From contig JAILAN010000080.1 of the NCBI GenBank assembly GCA_024681595.1, positions 17,029 through 81,028 on the forward strand: DNA of 64,000 nt, read 5' to 3'. Shown in pieces: positions 19,543 through 29,094 of the stretch. A model generated the notes under the pieces. It saw only the letters and a program-made list of their open reading frames with translations. It had not been told where the DNA came from and did not search any database. Position numbers and translations under genes: made by a program. Source of the stretch: Lachnospiraceae bacterium. Its GTDB lineage: Bacteria > Bacillota > Clostridia > Lachnospirales > Lachnospiraceae. Within the stretch, counting starts at the first letter, position 1. Each line of letters begins with the position of its first letter.

Positions 19543-19595
19543 CCCCTGCTCTGTATGTATCCGATGATCGGACACTGTACGGAACAGGGGGTTTT
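19543..19595. terminator. Bidirectional terminator between trpB2 and lysR
   Basis: Long imperfect hairpin based on CCCCTG (19543-19548) and CAGGGG (19585-19590) with further inner pairing such as TCCGAT/ATCGGA. TTTTGTTT follows on the plus strand; an A-rich stretch before it gives T-rich sequence on the minus strand. Confidence 0.7.
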
Positions 19596-19601
19596 GTTTA
19601 A

Positions 19602-20480
19602 TCACAGAACGATGCTTTTTACGTGATCTATAAATGCCTCTTCGATTGATGGCAGAGGGTGCCCCTTTCTCCATACGAACAGGTATTCAATGCTGCGGTC
19701 CGTACCGGTAAATTCCTTTAAGATCAAAGAAGCGTTCGGAATGTTATCGGTCTTGGGGAAAATACTTATTCCAACACCCTTAAGTGCCAAAGCAGCTGCA
19801 TCAACGTATGAATCCATTTCACAGATGATATGTGGTTCAGCTTTGTACGATCTGAACCATTTGTATATCATATCTATCATGGCCTTTCGGCTTGGAACGA
19901 TCAGAGGTTCATTCAGGATATCCGGTATGTCTATGTAACTTCCTTCTTTGCCGGCGAGGGGATGATCGGCACTCATTAATGCTGTCATATTGTCCCTGCC
20001 AACACTGAAACTGTTTAGCAGAGCCTGATTGCATGGTGCGGTTATCACGGCCAAAGATATTATCCCGCTGCGAAGTTTTTCGATCAGGTCATCGCTGTTG
20101 CCATCAAGGATCCTGAACCTTACACCCGGATATTTTGTTATAAATTCGGCAAACCATCCGGCAGCTATATCCGAGGCCATACCTTCGGCGAGTCCTATCG
20201 ATATGGTTCCGCCCATTCCTTTACTCATGGACAGTATTTCGGATTTGGCTTTATCGGAAAGAGAGATGATCTCTTTGGCGCGCCTGTATAGCAGCTGGCC
20301 TGATTCTGTCAGCTGAAGAGACCGTTTTCCTCTTATAAAAAGAGTAGTGTTCAACTCATATTCAAGCCCTTTGATCTGGTTGCTCAAGGGAGGCTGACTC
20401 ATATTAAGGCGCTTTGAAGCCTTCGAAATATTCAGCTCTTCAGCGACTGCAACGAAGTATTCGAGGGTTTTGAGATTCAT
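19602..20480 (-). CDS. LysR family transcriptional regulator
   Basis: 292 residues with the normal LTTR layout: an N-terminal winged HTH (about 1-62, with ISKASKRLNMSQPPLSNQI), a linker helix and a two-lobed effector-binding domain (about 90-290). LTTRs act as tetramers at T-N11-A palindromes. The target is unknown. It diverges from purC with a palindrome between them and converges on trpB2. GGAGA precedes the ATG on the minus strand. Confidence 0.92.
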   Translation of the reverse strand: MNLKTLEYFVAVAEELNISKASKRLNMSQPPLSNQIKGLEYELNTTLFIRGKRSLQLTESGQLLYRRAKEIISLSDKAKSEILSMSKGMGGTISIGLAEGMASDIAAGWFAEFITKYPGVRFRILDGNSDDLIEKLRSGIISLAVITAPCNQALLNSFSVGRDNMTALMSADHPLAGKEGSYIDIPDILNEPLIVPSRKAMIDMIYKWFRSYKAEPHIICEMDSYVDAAALALKGVGISIFPKTDNIPNASLILKEFTGTDRSIEYLFVWRKGHPLPSIEEAFIDHVKSIVL

Positions 20481-20503
20481 TTGATTTCTCCATATTTTTT
20501 TTG

Positions 20504-20519
20504 TATAGTAACAACTATA
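20504..20519. promoter_or_regulatory. Candidate LysR-type operator
   Basis: TATAGT (20504-20509) and ACTATA (20514-20519) form a perfect inverted repeat with a 4-nt gap, a T-N11-A arrangement, between lysR and purC. It lies 24 nt upstream of the lysR start, which suits autoregulation. Confidence 0.4.
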
Positions 20520-20602
20520 TTATATGTATTTTATTATTGTGTAACAAGAGTTTATACTCATTTTGTCGGAAGCATTTTCCAGTTTCAGAAAAGAGGTGCA
20601 TG

Positions 20603-21319
20603 ATGGAAAAACTTGAACTTATGTATGAAGGCAAGGCAAAGAAGGTTTTTAAAACGGATGATCCTGAAGTCCTTATTGTTGATTACAAGGACGATGCGAC
20701 AGCATTTAACGGCCTGAAAAAAGGCAGCATCAAAGGTAAGGGCGTTATCAACAATCAGATGAGCAATATCATGATGCAGGGACTCGAGAAAAAGGGTATT
20801 CCTACGCACTATATCAAAGAACTCAGTGAGAGGGAGACAGCTGTCAAAAAGGTTAAGATCCTTCCTCTGGAGGTTATCATTCGTAATATATCTGCCGGAT
20901 CTTTTTCAAAGAGATACGGAGTTGAAGAAGGCATAGTTTTTGATGCCCCTACTATAGAGTTTTCATATAAGAACGATGATCTGGGCGATCCGCTTCTTAA
21001 TGACGACCATGCGATAGCACTGAAATTATGTACCAGACAGGAAATCGAGACAGTTAAGAAGTATGCTTTTGCTGTTAATGATTTTTTGAAGGAAGTATGG
21101 TCAAAATGTGGCGTGACATTGGTGGACTTCAAGATCGAATTCGGTAAGACATCAGACGGAACCATCGTTCTTGCTGACGAGATCAGTCCTGATACATGCA
21201 GACTGTGGGACAGTGAAACCGGCAAAAAGCTTGATAAGGACAGATTCAGAAGAGATCTTGGTAACACTGAGGAAGCTTATATTGAGGTTATGGGCAGACT
21301 CGTAGACAGTTTAAAATAG
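20603..21319 (+). CDS. purC: SAICAR synthase
   Basis: Condenses CAIR with aspartate using ATP in de novo purine synthesis. 238 residues. Seen are the N-terminal LMYEGKAKKVF with its P-loop-like turn, PLEVIIRNISAGSF and VLADEISPDTCRLWD, all hallmarks of PurC. ATG 20603 is chosen for its spacing from AGAGG (20592-20596) and the standard MEKLELMYEGKAK start; the frame is open further upstream. First of a purC-purA-purB operon with gaps of about 20 nt. Confidence 0.96.
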   Translation: MEKLELMYEGKAKKVFKTDDPEVLIVDYKDDATAFNGLKKGSIKGKGVINNQMSNIMMQGLEKKGIPTHYIKELSERETAVKKVKILPLEVIIRNISAGSFSKRYGVEEGIVFDAPTIEFSYKNDDLGDPLLNDDHAIALKLCTRQEIETVKKYAFAVNDFLKEVWSKCGVTLVDFKIEFGKTSDGTIVLADEISPDTCRLWDSETGKKLDKDRFRRDLGNTEEAYIEVMGRLVDSLK

Positions 21320-21342
21320 TTGTCGTATAAAGGAGAATTTTC

Positions 21343-22617
21343 ATGTCTAACTGTGCAGTGGTAGGAATCAACTGGGGAGATGAAGGCAAGGGCCGCATGG
21401 TCGACCTTCTTACAGAGAATTATGACATTGTTGTCAGATATCAGGGCGGAGGAAATGCAGGCCATACGGTCATAAACGAAAAAGGGAAATTTGCACTTCA
21501 CCTGTTACCCTCAGGAATACTGCGCGATGGAGTTGTCAATGTACTCGGTAACGGAGTAGCACTTGATCCGCAGAATCTGCTTGAAGAGATCAGGCAGGTT
21601 GAGGAAAAAGGAATAAAGATAACTCCGGACAACTTAAAGATCAGTGACAGGGCTTCACTTCTCATGCCGTGGCACAGGGATCTGGATGAGCTTGAAGAGA
21701 GACGTCTGGCGGATAAAAAATTCGGCTCCACCAAGCAGGGTATCGCACCGTTTTATTCCGATAAGTATCAGAAAAAAACCGTTCTTGCAGGAGAGATCAA
21801 TTATCCTGAAGAGATGAAACAGCATTTGCTGGATCTGGCTGAATGGAAAAATCTGACTCTGACCAGGGTATACGAATCAAAAGAGTATACCGAAGCCATG
21901 CTTGATGAGTGGGTAAACCAATATTGTGCGAAGATCAGACCCTTTATATGTGATACAGGCAAGTTCCTAAAAAAAGCCCAAATGAGCGGTAAGAGCATAA
22001 TGTTTGAGGCTCAGTTGGGATCTTTGCGTGACCTTGATTACGGTATTCATCCTTTTACAACGTCCTCAAATACATCTGCGGCATATGCCCCCATCGGTTC
22101 GGGCTTTCCCGGCGCTAAGATAAATGATGTTATCGGAGTTGTTAAGGCATATTCCACATGTGTGGGAGAGGGACCCTTCGTATCGGAAATGTTTGGAGAA
22201 GAAGCAGACAGACTCCGTGAGGAGGGTGGCGAGTATGGAGCTAAAACAGGAAGACCCCGCAGAGTCGGAGCACTTGATATAGTAGCTACGAAATACGGAG
22301 TTGAGGTTCAGGCAGCTACGGCTATAGCTCTTACAAAACTCGATGTCCTGAGTTATATGGAAAAGATCCCGGTATGCTCGCATTATATTACTAACGGTGT
22401 TAAAACAGAAGATTTTCCGTTCCCTACCGCTTTGAAGGATTCTGTTCCCGTGATAGAATATTTTGAAGGATGGAAATGTGATATTTCCAAAGTAACAAAA
22501 TGGGAGGATCTTCCGAAACAGGCCAGGGATTATGTGGAATACATAGAGAAAGCCATTGATTGCCCTATCAAATATGTTTCGGTAGGACCTGAGCGAGAGA
22601 GTATCATAATAAGATAG
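21343..22617 (+). CDS. purA: Adenylosuccinate synthase
   Basis: GTP-dependent conversion of IMP and aspartate to adenylosuccinate, the first step to AMP. 424 residues. Visible are the phosphate loop NWGDEGKG with the catalytic Asp, GGGNAGHTV with the catalytic His, STKQGIAPFYSDK, and TGRPRRVGALD near the C-terminal nucleotide site. AAAGGAG precedes the ATG. It sits between purC and purB, so one transcript carries a late step to IMP and both steps from IMP to AMP. Confidence 0.97.
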   Translation: MSNCAVVGINWGDEGKGRMVDLLTENYDIVVRYQGGGNAGHTVINEKGKFALHLLPSGILRDGVVNVLGNGVALDPQNLLEEIRQVEEKGIKITPDNLKISDRASLLMPWHRDLDELEERRLADKKFGSTKQGIAPFYSDKYQKKTVLAGEINYPEEMKQHLLDLAEWKNLTLTRVYESKEYTEAMLDEWVNQYCAKIRPFICDTGKFLKKAQMSGKSIMFEAQLGSLRDLDYGIHPFTTSSNTSAAYAPIGSGFPGAKINDVIGVVKAYSTCVGEGPFVSEMFGEEADRLREEGGEYGAKTGRPRRVGALDIVATKYGVEVQAATAIALTKLDVLSYMEKIPVCSHYITNGVKTEDFPFPTALKDSVPVIEYFEGWKCDISKVTKWEDLPKQARDYVEYIEKAIDCPIKYVSVGPERESIIIR

Positions 22618-22636
22618 AAAACGAACGGAGAGCGAT

Positions 22637-24052
22637 ATGACTGAAAAGTACGAATCACCCTTGTCAACCAGATACGCATCGGAGTATATGCTGAAGCTTT
22701 TTTCATCCGATACCAGATACACTACATGGAGAAAACTGTGGGTATCGCTTGCTAAGGCGGAAAAAGAACTGGGCCTTAATATAACCGACGAGCAGATTAA
22801 AGAGATGTCGGAACATCTTACGGATATTGATTACGAATGTGTTCGTGTCCGTGAAAAGGAAGTGCGCCATGATGTAATGGCACATGTATATGCTTATGGC
22901 AAGGTTGCTCCCAAGGCGGCAGGAATAATTCACCTTGGAGCTACGAGCTGCTATGTTACTGATAATGCTGACCTGGTGATCTACAGAGACGCGCTTTTGT
23001 ATGTAAAAAAGGAACTGTCCAAAGTCATAGCGTTATTAAGTGACTTTGCTCTGAAATATAAGGATGTTCCAACGCTTGGATATACACATTTTCAGCCGGC
23101 TCAGCTGGTTACCGTGGGTAAGAGGGCTTCTTTGTGGCTGCAGGATTTTGCAACCGATATGGAAGAGATAGATTTTGCTATAGAGAACATCAAATTCCTC
23201 GGATGCCGAGGAACAACCGGTACTGAGGCCAGCTTTATGGATCTTTATGAAGGTGATGAAGCTAAAATCGACAAAATGAACGAGATGATAGCGTCCGACT
23301 TTGGATTTAAAGAATGTTTTGATGTATCGGGACAGACTTATCCCCGCAAGCTCGACAGCAGGATACTGAATGCCCTGTCATCTGTCGCTCAAAGTGCATA
23401 CAGAATGGCAAATGATATCAGGCTGCTGCAACATGACAAGCAGATAGAAGAGCCTTTTGAGGAGGATCAGATCGGTTCTTCCGCCATGGCATATAAGAGA
23501 AATCCCATGAGAAGTGAGAGGATATGTTCTCTTGCCCGGTATATAATGACCGATGCGATGAATGCCCCTCTTACGGCATCTGTACAATGGTTTGAAAGAA
23601 CACTTGATGATTCTGCCAACCGAAGGATATCGATGCCCGAAGGATTTCTGGCTACGGATGCCATACTCAGACTGGCTCAGAATGTTGTAAACGGTCTTCG
23701 CGTCAATGAAAAAGTCATCGAGAAAAATGTCATGGAATACCTGCCTTTTATAGCTACAGAGAATATCATGATGGAAGCTGTAAAAAAAGGTGCAAACCGT
23801 CAAAATGCGCATGAGATAATCAGACAGTGCTCGATGCGGGCAGTAGACAGGATGAAAAAGGGTCTGGAATGGGATCTCCTTAGTGATCTTGCAGCTCAGG
23901 AAGAGATGAAGCTCTCTACCGATGAGATAAAGGATATACTAGATCCTAAACTATATACGGGCAGATGTGCAAGCCAGGTTGAGGCTCTTGTTGCAAAATT
24001 AAAGCCACTCACCGCCTTTGCAGACAATGATGTGGCTTCTATAGATCTGTAA
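22637..24052 (+). CDS. purB: Adenylosuccinate lyase
   Basis: Cleaves fumarate from SAICAR and from adenylosuccinate. It therefore acts on the product of purC and on that of purA, which explains the operon. 471 residues; the signature loop GSSAMAYKRNPMRSE with the catalytic Ser is at about 281-295, and HLGATSCYVTDNAD and GYTHFQPAQ supply the two His segments. GGAGA precedes the ATG. The stop codon is only 14 nt from the end of the convergent kinase gene and no terminator fits between them. Confidence 0.97.
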   Translation: MTEKYESPLSTRYASEYMLKLFSSDTRYTTWRKLWVSLAKAEKELGLNITDEQIKEMSEHLTDIDYECVRVREKEVRHDVMAHVYAYGKVAPKAAGIIHLGATSCYVTDNADLVIYRDALLYVKKELSKVIALLSDFALKYKDVPTLGYTHFQPAQLVTVGKRASLWLQDFATDMEEIDFAIENIKFLGCRGTTGTEASFMDLYEGDEAKIDKMNEMIASDFGFKECFDVSGQTYPRKLDSRILNALSSVAQSAYRMANDIRLLQHDKQIEEPFEEDQIGSSAMAYKRNPMRSERICSLARYIMTDAMNAPLTASVQWFERTLDDSANRRISMPEGFLATDAILRLAQNVVNGLRVNEKVIEKNVMEYLPFIATENIMMEAVKKGANRQNAHEIIRQCSMRAVDRMKKGLEWDLLSDLAAQEEMKLSTDEIKDILDPKLYTGRCASQVEALVAKLKPLTAFADNDVASIDL

Positions 24053-24066
24053 ACCGGGTACCTTGA

Positions 24067-26295
24067 TCAGTCACGATTAAGATATTTTTCAAGTTTTGAA
24101 ACCATAGAATCTATTTCAACGGGCTTTGAGATATAATCATCGAAGCCCATTTCCAGATACATTTCGCGGGAGCCGTCTATGGCGTTGGCCGTGAACACTA
24201 TCATTACGGTTTCATCCGGTATGAGAGATTCTTCACGGAGTCTGTTCAGTGTTTCCACTCCATCCATACCGGGCATCATATGATCGAGGAATACGATGTC
24301 ATAGGTCTTTTTACGCATCATCTCTATAGCATCTTCTCCGGTCATTACTTCATCCGGAGCGATCCCGCACAGTTTAAGGAAATTATGAGCAACTTTGATA
24401 TTAAGCGCGTTGTCATCAACGACGAGTATCTTGGCATCCGGAGCATAGAAGGTGATGTTCTTTTTTTGGCGGAGCTTCTGTAATGAAGCCTGCTCACCGT
24501 AATTACCGATATGTTCGGGATTGGCAATGCCCAGAGGGATATCGAACCAGAAGGTTGATCCCTTGCCATATTCGCTCTCGACATGGATCTGACTGTCCAT
24601 AAGTTCAAGCAGCTTATATACAATCGTCATGCCAAGTCCGGTACCTTCAACATTACGGTTCCTGGTAATATCCAACCGCTCGAACGACTGGAACATACGC
24701 TCGGTATCCTCTTTTTTGATCCCGATACCGGTATCGATAACTTCCACATGTAATACGAACCTGTCATCAGATGTATCAGATCCTTCGCTGCGTTTCATAT
24801 TTAGGGTCACGCTGCCTTCATCGGTATATTTAACGGCATTGCTAAGCAGGTTAACGATGACCTGATTCAGGCGGACATCATCTCCGTGAATTGCCTTGGG
24901 CAGAGTGCTGTCCACATTTACCTTGAATTTGATGTTCTTATGACCGGCGAGGTTTGATATGGATTCAGACAGATTATATATGAACGGAACGGTATCGTAG
25001 TCGACGGGAACGATCTCCATTTTGCCATCCTCGATCTTTGAAAAATCCAGGATGCTGTTAATAAGGAACAGCAGAGTACGACCGGAGGTCTCAATACCTG
25101 AAGCATAACCGAGAACATTCGAATCATTGCTTTCACGAAGGATCATCTCGTTCATTCCGAGAACCGCATTTATGGGTGTTCTTATTTCGTGAGACATCTG
25201 GGCCAGAAACTTGCTCTTGGCATTATCTGCAGCGATCGCCGCGTTTGCAGACTCTTGGATCTGTGAATTGAGTTTTTCAACCGATTCGAGATATTTCTGC
25301 TTGACGGTTATATCTCTTAATATAACGTAATATCCGACATTCCTTTTGCCGTCTACTATATGCTCGATAACGACATGATAGTACGCATCGTCCATGGTCA
25401 GCATGCTTTCCTGCGGGATATCTCCGTCCTGAATGAATTTATCCAGCAGAGAATATATTTCTGCAAAGGGTTTTACATTTGTGTCGAGAGCATAATCTGT
25501 CCGGGAGGTTTTAAGTTCGGGTAGTATCCTGCGCGCGGTATCATTGGCAACAAGCAGCGCTTTATCAGGATCAAAGAAGATCAGCCCGTCCGAACCGTTC
25601 TCCAGAACGTTGGATGCTATGTCACCTGTCAGATGATAGAGTCTCGTTCTGTGAGCGATGAACAGGAATACTATTTCGGAGAGTATGAATGAAGCGGGCG
25701 TAAACTCTATATCCTTGGTGATCGCCCTTCCTCCGAAGAAAGAAAAAACAGAAATGAACATGCATATGGTCAGCGCATTTATGCTCTTTATAGATGCTTC
25801 GGGTTTCTTTAAGCGTCCGTAAATAAGAGCCCACAGTGTAATAAACATATAGGCTACGATCATTACATAGAAGACGGTATGTATTGGACCGTATTCTTTT
25901 AACAGAACGGATACACCGTTACGCTTTACTAAAGTAACGGATTTATAGAAAAGGCCGTTATGACCGATAGTCAAAGTGCTCAAAAAAACTGCCGCAGAAA
26001 GGCCAAAGACCGAGGCACGAACGATCGGCTTTAGCTTGATATGACACAGGTCGCATACTATAAGCATTGCGATCATCTGAAGGAAACTGCCGCCGATATA
26101 AACCATTTCGTTAGCCAGGATGGCTTCTCTTACCGTTTCGGATTCAGCGATCTTAAGATATCCGAAGATATAAAGAGGGATCAGGATAAAAAACACGACA
26201 AAATCGATGTCAATACGCAACTGCCATCTGATAGTCAGCACGAATAAAAACAGTATCGAAAAAGCCAATAGAATGGTGTAATATGTCAGTATCAT
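24067..26295 (-). CDS. Hybrid sensor histidine kinase (7TM-PAS-HisKA-HATPase-REC)
   Basis: About 742 residues. Seven N-terminal hydrophobic segments (to about 220) form a 7TM sensor module, followed by a PAS-like domain (about 230-335), HisKA with the phospho-acceptor in MSHEIRTPINA (His372 in the longer form), HATPase_c with DTGIGI and GTGLGM, and a REC domain (about 622-742) with VDDN and the Asp in FLDHMMPGMDG. No HPt or DNA-binding domain, so output needs a partner. I prefer ATG 26295, with SD GGTGA, over the GTG at 26304. It has the same architecture as the kinase at 47264. Confidence 0.9.
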   Translation of the reverse strand: MILTYYTILLAFSILFLFVLTIRWQLRIDIDFVVFFILIPLYIFGYLKIAESETVREAILANEMVYIGGSFLQMIAMLIVCDLCHIKLKPIVRASVFGLSAAVFLSTLTIGHNGLFYKSVTLVKRNGVSVLLKEYGPIHTVFYVMIVAYMFITLWALIYGRLKKPEASIKSINALTICMFISVFSFFGGRAITKDIEFTPASFILSEIVFLFIAHRTRLYHLTGDIASNVLENGSDGLIFFDPDKALLVANDTARRILPELKTSRTDYALDTNVKPFAEIYSLLDKFIQDGDIPQESMLTMDDAYYHVVIEHIVDGKRNVGYYVILRDITVKQKYLESVEKLNSQIQESANAAIAADNAKSKFLAQMSHEIRTPINAVLGMNEMILRESNDSNVLGYASGIETSGRTLLFLINSILDFSKIEDGKMEIVPVDYDTVPFIYNLSESISNLAGHKNIKFKVNVDSTLPKAIHGDDVRLNQVIVNLLSNAVKYTDEGSVTLNMKRSEGSDTSDDRFVLHVEVIDTGIGIKKEDTERMFQSFERLDITRNRNVEGTGLGMTIVYKLLELMDSQIHVESEYGKGSTFWFDIPLGIANPEHIGNYGEQASLQKLRQKKNITFYAPDAKILVVDDNALNIKVAHNFLKLCGIAPDEVMTGEDAIEMMRKKTYDIVFLDHMMPGMDGVETLNRLREESLIPDETVMIVFTANAIDGSREMYLEMGFDDYISKPVEIDSMVSKLEKYLNRD

Positions 26296-26459
26296 TGTGA
26301 TCACCGCTGCTTTTTAAATGAAAATATTTGTTGGAATACAGCATTTAGCAACTGTAAAGCATTAAAAATGCTTATGAGTCATGATACCACATATTTGGAA
26401 TATATACCATTGTGAGGAAACTTTGACGGAAAGACAAATCTGAAAACCGGGGAGGTCTT

Positions 26460-28034
26460 ATGCAAAGACAGAAGATAATAGTTATTGATTTCGGAGGACA
26501 GTATAACCAGCTCGTTGCCCGAAGAGTCCGGGAATGTAACGTTTATTGTGAGATCTATTCCTATAAGACGGATATAGATAAGATCAAGCAGATGGAACCG
26601 ATGGGGATCATTCTGACCGGAGGCCCCAGCAGCTGCTACGAAGAAAATGCGGCAACCTGTTCGCCGGAATTGTTTAAGCTCGGGATACCTGTCCTGGGAC
26701 TTTGCTATGGAGCTCAGCTGATGCAGCATGTTTTGGGCGGCGAGGTCAGACGCGCGACCGATCGCGAGTATGGCAGGACCGGGATCAAAGTCGATAACAG
26801 TTCGGCCCTTTTTGCGGAAGTCCCGGAAAACACGACATGCTGGATGAGTCATTTTGACTATATTTCAAAAACAGCGCCGGGATTTAAGGTCATTGCAACA
26901 TCGGATAACTGTCCTGCAGCGGCTGTTGAAAATGCATCGGAAAATCTTTACGGAATACAGTTCCATCCTGAGGTTTTGCACACTCCGGAAGGAACTAAAA
27001 TGCTGTATAACTTTGTCCGGAACATCTGCGGATGCACAGGTGACTGGCGGATGGATTCTTTCGTTGATGAGAACATAAAAAAGCTCCGTGATCATATCGG
27101 AAGCGGCAGAGTTCTGTGTGCACTTTCCGGAGGTGTCGATTCATCCGTAGCTGCGGTATTACTGTCTAAAGCTGTCGGTAAGCAGCTGACCTGTGTGTTT
27201 GTAGATCACGGGCTGTTAAGAAAAAATGAGGCCGATGAAGTCGAGGCAATATTCGGCGCAGCCGGCCCTTACGATCTTAATTTCATCAGAGTAAATGCAT
27301 CCGACAGATTTTATATTAAACTGGCCGGAATAGATGATCCAGAGATGAAAAGAAAGATAATCGGTGAAGAGTTTATCCGGGTTTTTGAAGAAGAAGCCAA
27401 AAAGATAGGAAGCGTTGACTATCTGGTTCAGGGCACGATCTATCCTGATGTTGTGGAAAGCGGCCTTGGAGGCGAGTCCGCTGTTATCAAGTCGCATCAC
27501 AATGTCGGCGGATTGCCTGATTATGTTGATTTCAAGGAAATAATAGAGCCTCTTCGGGACCTGTTCAAAGATGAGGTCAGAAAGGTTGGATTGGAACTTG
27601 GCATTCCTGAAAAACTCGTATACAGACAGCCGTTCCCCGGACCCGGCTTAGGAGTCAGGATCATCGGAGATATCAGTGCAGAAAAAGTCAGAATGGTACA
27701 GGATGCTGATGCGATATTCCGGGAGGAGATAGAAAAAACCTCATCGGAATACAAAAAGTCCAACGGCTCAGTTCCGGACTGGATGCCTGACCAGTATTTT
27801 GCCGCCCTTACAAATATGCGTTCCGTTGGTGTAATGGGAGATGAGAGAACCTTCGATTATGCGATCGCTCTTCGAGCGGTCAAAACAATCGATTTCATGA
27901 CTGCGGAAAGCGCCCGCATACCATACGAAGTCCTTGAGACAGTCATGAGCCGTATCATCAATGAAGTGCGTGGAGTTAACCGCTGTATGGTTGACATAAC
28001 ATCTAAACCGCCCGGTACGATAGAACTTTTATAA
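26460..28034 (+). CDS. guaA: GMP synthase (glutamine-hydrolysing)
   Basis: Converts XMP to GMP with ATP and glutamine-derived ammonia. 524 residues. The N-terminal class I amidotransferase has Cys82 in GLCYGAQ and the His/Glu pair in GIQFHPEV. The ATP pyrophosphatase domain shows SGGVDSSV, and the C-terminal dimerisation domain ends [22 protein letters not shown] precedes the ATG. It is read away from the kinase gene and ends in the repeat-rich region; a clear hairpin terminator lies at 28138. Confidence 0.97.
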   Translation: MQRQKIIVIDFGGQYNQLVARRVRECNVYCEIYSYKTDIDKIKQMEPMGIILTGGPSSCYEENAATCSPELFKLGIPVLGLCYGAQLMQHVLGGEVRRATDREYGRTGIKVDNSSALFAEVPENTTCWMSHFDYISKTAPGFKVIATSDNCPAAAVENASENLYGIQFHPEVLHTPEGTKMLYNFVRNICGCTGDWRMDSFVDENIKKLRDHIGSGRVLCALSGGVDSSVAAVLLSKAVGKQLTCVFVDHGLLRKNEADEVEAIFGAAGPYDLNFIRVNASDRFYIKLAGIDDPEMKRKIIGEEFIRVFEEEAKKIGSVDYLVQGTIYPDVVESGLGGESAVIKSHHNVGGLPDYVDFKEIIEPLRDLFKDEVRKVGLELGIPEKLVYRQPFPGPGLGVRIIGDISAEKVRMVQDADAIFREEIEKTSSEYKKSNGSVPDWMPDQYFAALTNMRSVGVMGDERTFDYAIALRAVKTIDFMTAESARIPYEVLETVMSRIINEVRGVNRCMVDITSKPPGTIELL

Positions 28035-28036
28035 CA

Positions 28037-28472
28037 AGCTTTGCCCTTTGGAGGATAAAGTATGTTGCCCAGGGATAAAGCTTGTGTCCCAGGACAAACT
28101 TAAATACCCTCAAAACCTTCAAAAGAGTCAAACTTATAAACCTTGTAACCCTAAAACGGTTGCAAGGTTTTTTTATGTCCTAGGGAAGGTAGGAACCTTG
28201 GAAGTATAGAATTTCTGAACCAAGAAAGGTACCGGACTAATAAAGGTATTGAGTAGAGACGGTATAAAAGGTTTTGCCCTGCTCGGTATATTTCAAATTG
28301 TCCGGGGACAGCTTGTGTTTTGGAGAATAAAGTAGAGTGCCCTCTGACAAGCTTATTCCTTTGGAGGATAAAGTAGAGTGCCCTCTGATAAGCTTATTCC
28401 TTTGGAGGATAAAGTAGAGTGCCCTCTGATAAGTTTATTCCTTGGAAGGATAAAGTATGCTGCCAAGGGACA
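28037..28472 (+). repeat. 41-nt repeat in two blocks after guaA
   Basis: Full 41-nt units lie at 28037-28077, 28350-28390, 28391-28431 and 28432-28472, with a 40-nt unit at 28310-28349 and a partial one at 28078-28095. All begin AGCTT or AGTTT and contain TTGGAGGATAAAGTA or a close variant, then a TGCCC/GGGA segment. Units 28350 and 28391 are identical. The embedded GGAGG followed by ATG in the first unit opens a 13-codon reading frame (28063-28104). The terminator at 28138 lies between the blocks. Confidence 0.85.
28138..28175 (+). terminator. Rho-independent terminator downstream of guaA
   Basis: 13-bp stem (28138-28150 with 28158-28170, one G-T pair), 7-nt loop CTAAAAC and a T-rich tail. 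It lies about 100 nt after the guaA stop, inside the 41-nt repeat area. Confidence 0.88.
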
Positions 28473-28576
28473 CCTGAGTGATCTACAGGTAATGAAGACA
28501 TAAGACAAATCGCGGGTTTACTATAGCGGTATTGTAAATCCGGAGTATCAGATGTATTATTTAAATTAGTTTATTC

Positions 28577-29038
28577 TTCGATGACCCATTCGAGGAGCAT
28601 CGAAACCCTTCTTTTTTCAAATTCCGATGTTTGTTTTTGAAGGAGTTGATACTTCCAAACATCGAAAATCCCTATTTTTATAATCCCGCTGTTGAAAAAG
28701 AAGCATATGACTGACTTTCAACATCGGAAAATCAAATTATACGAATCCAGCTGTCAGAAATGTGGTATGAGGCCTGTTAGCAACAGCGGAAAAGTGGATT
28801 ATAGCAATCTCGCTGTCAGAAATGTGGCATGAGAACCGTTCGCAACAGCGGAAAAAGTGGATTTTAGCAATCCCGCTGTCAGAAATGTGGCATGAGGCCT
28901 GTTCGCAACAGCGGAAAAGTGGATTTTAGCAATCCCGCTGTCAAAAATGTGGCATGAGGCCTGTTCGCAACAGCGGAAAAGTGGATTATAGCAATCCCGC
29001 TGTCTGGATGGCGGAAATAGTATGAATTCAAGCAGCGG
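28577..29038 (+). repeat. 62-nt tandem repeat array of hairpins
   Basis: Units of 62-63 nt start at 28682, 28744, 28806, 28869 and 28931, with a degenerate one at 28993. Each has CCGCTGT near its start and ACAGCGG about 30 nt later, so each can fold into a hairpin. Two further hairpins precede the array at similar spacing but with other stems: TTCGATG/CATCGAA (28577, 28598) and CGATGTTTG/CAAACATCG (28625, 28656). The unit at 28682 has a 12-nt stem combining both sequence types. No protein is encoded. Confidence 0.85.
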
Positions 29039-29094
29039 AAATGAGAATATACAATAATTTGCTGTTTTAATGCGTTTTATATGGAGAAATCAAT

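Noticed and set aside
28037..28472. CRISPR array or attachment sites
   Set aside because: 41-nt units follow one another without spacers, and no integrase or transposase lies near.
28577..29038. CRISPR array
   Set aside because: The whole 62-nt unit is repeated; there are no unique spacers and no cas genes.
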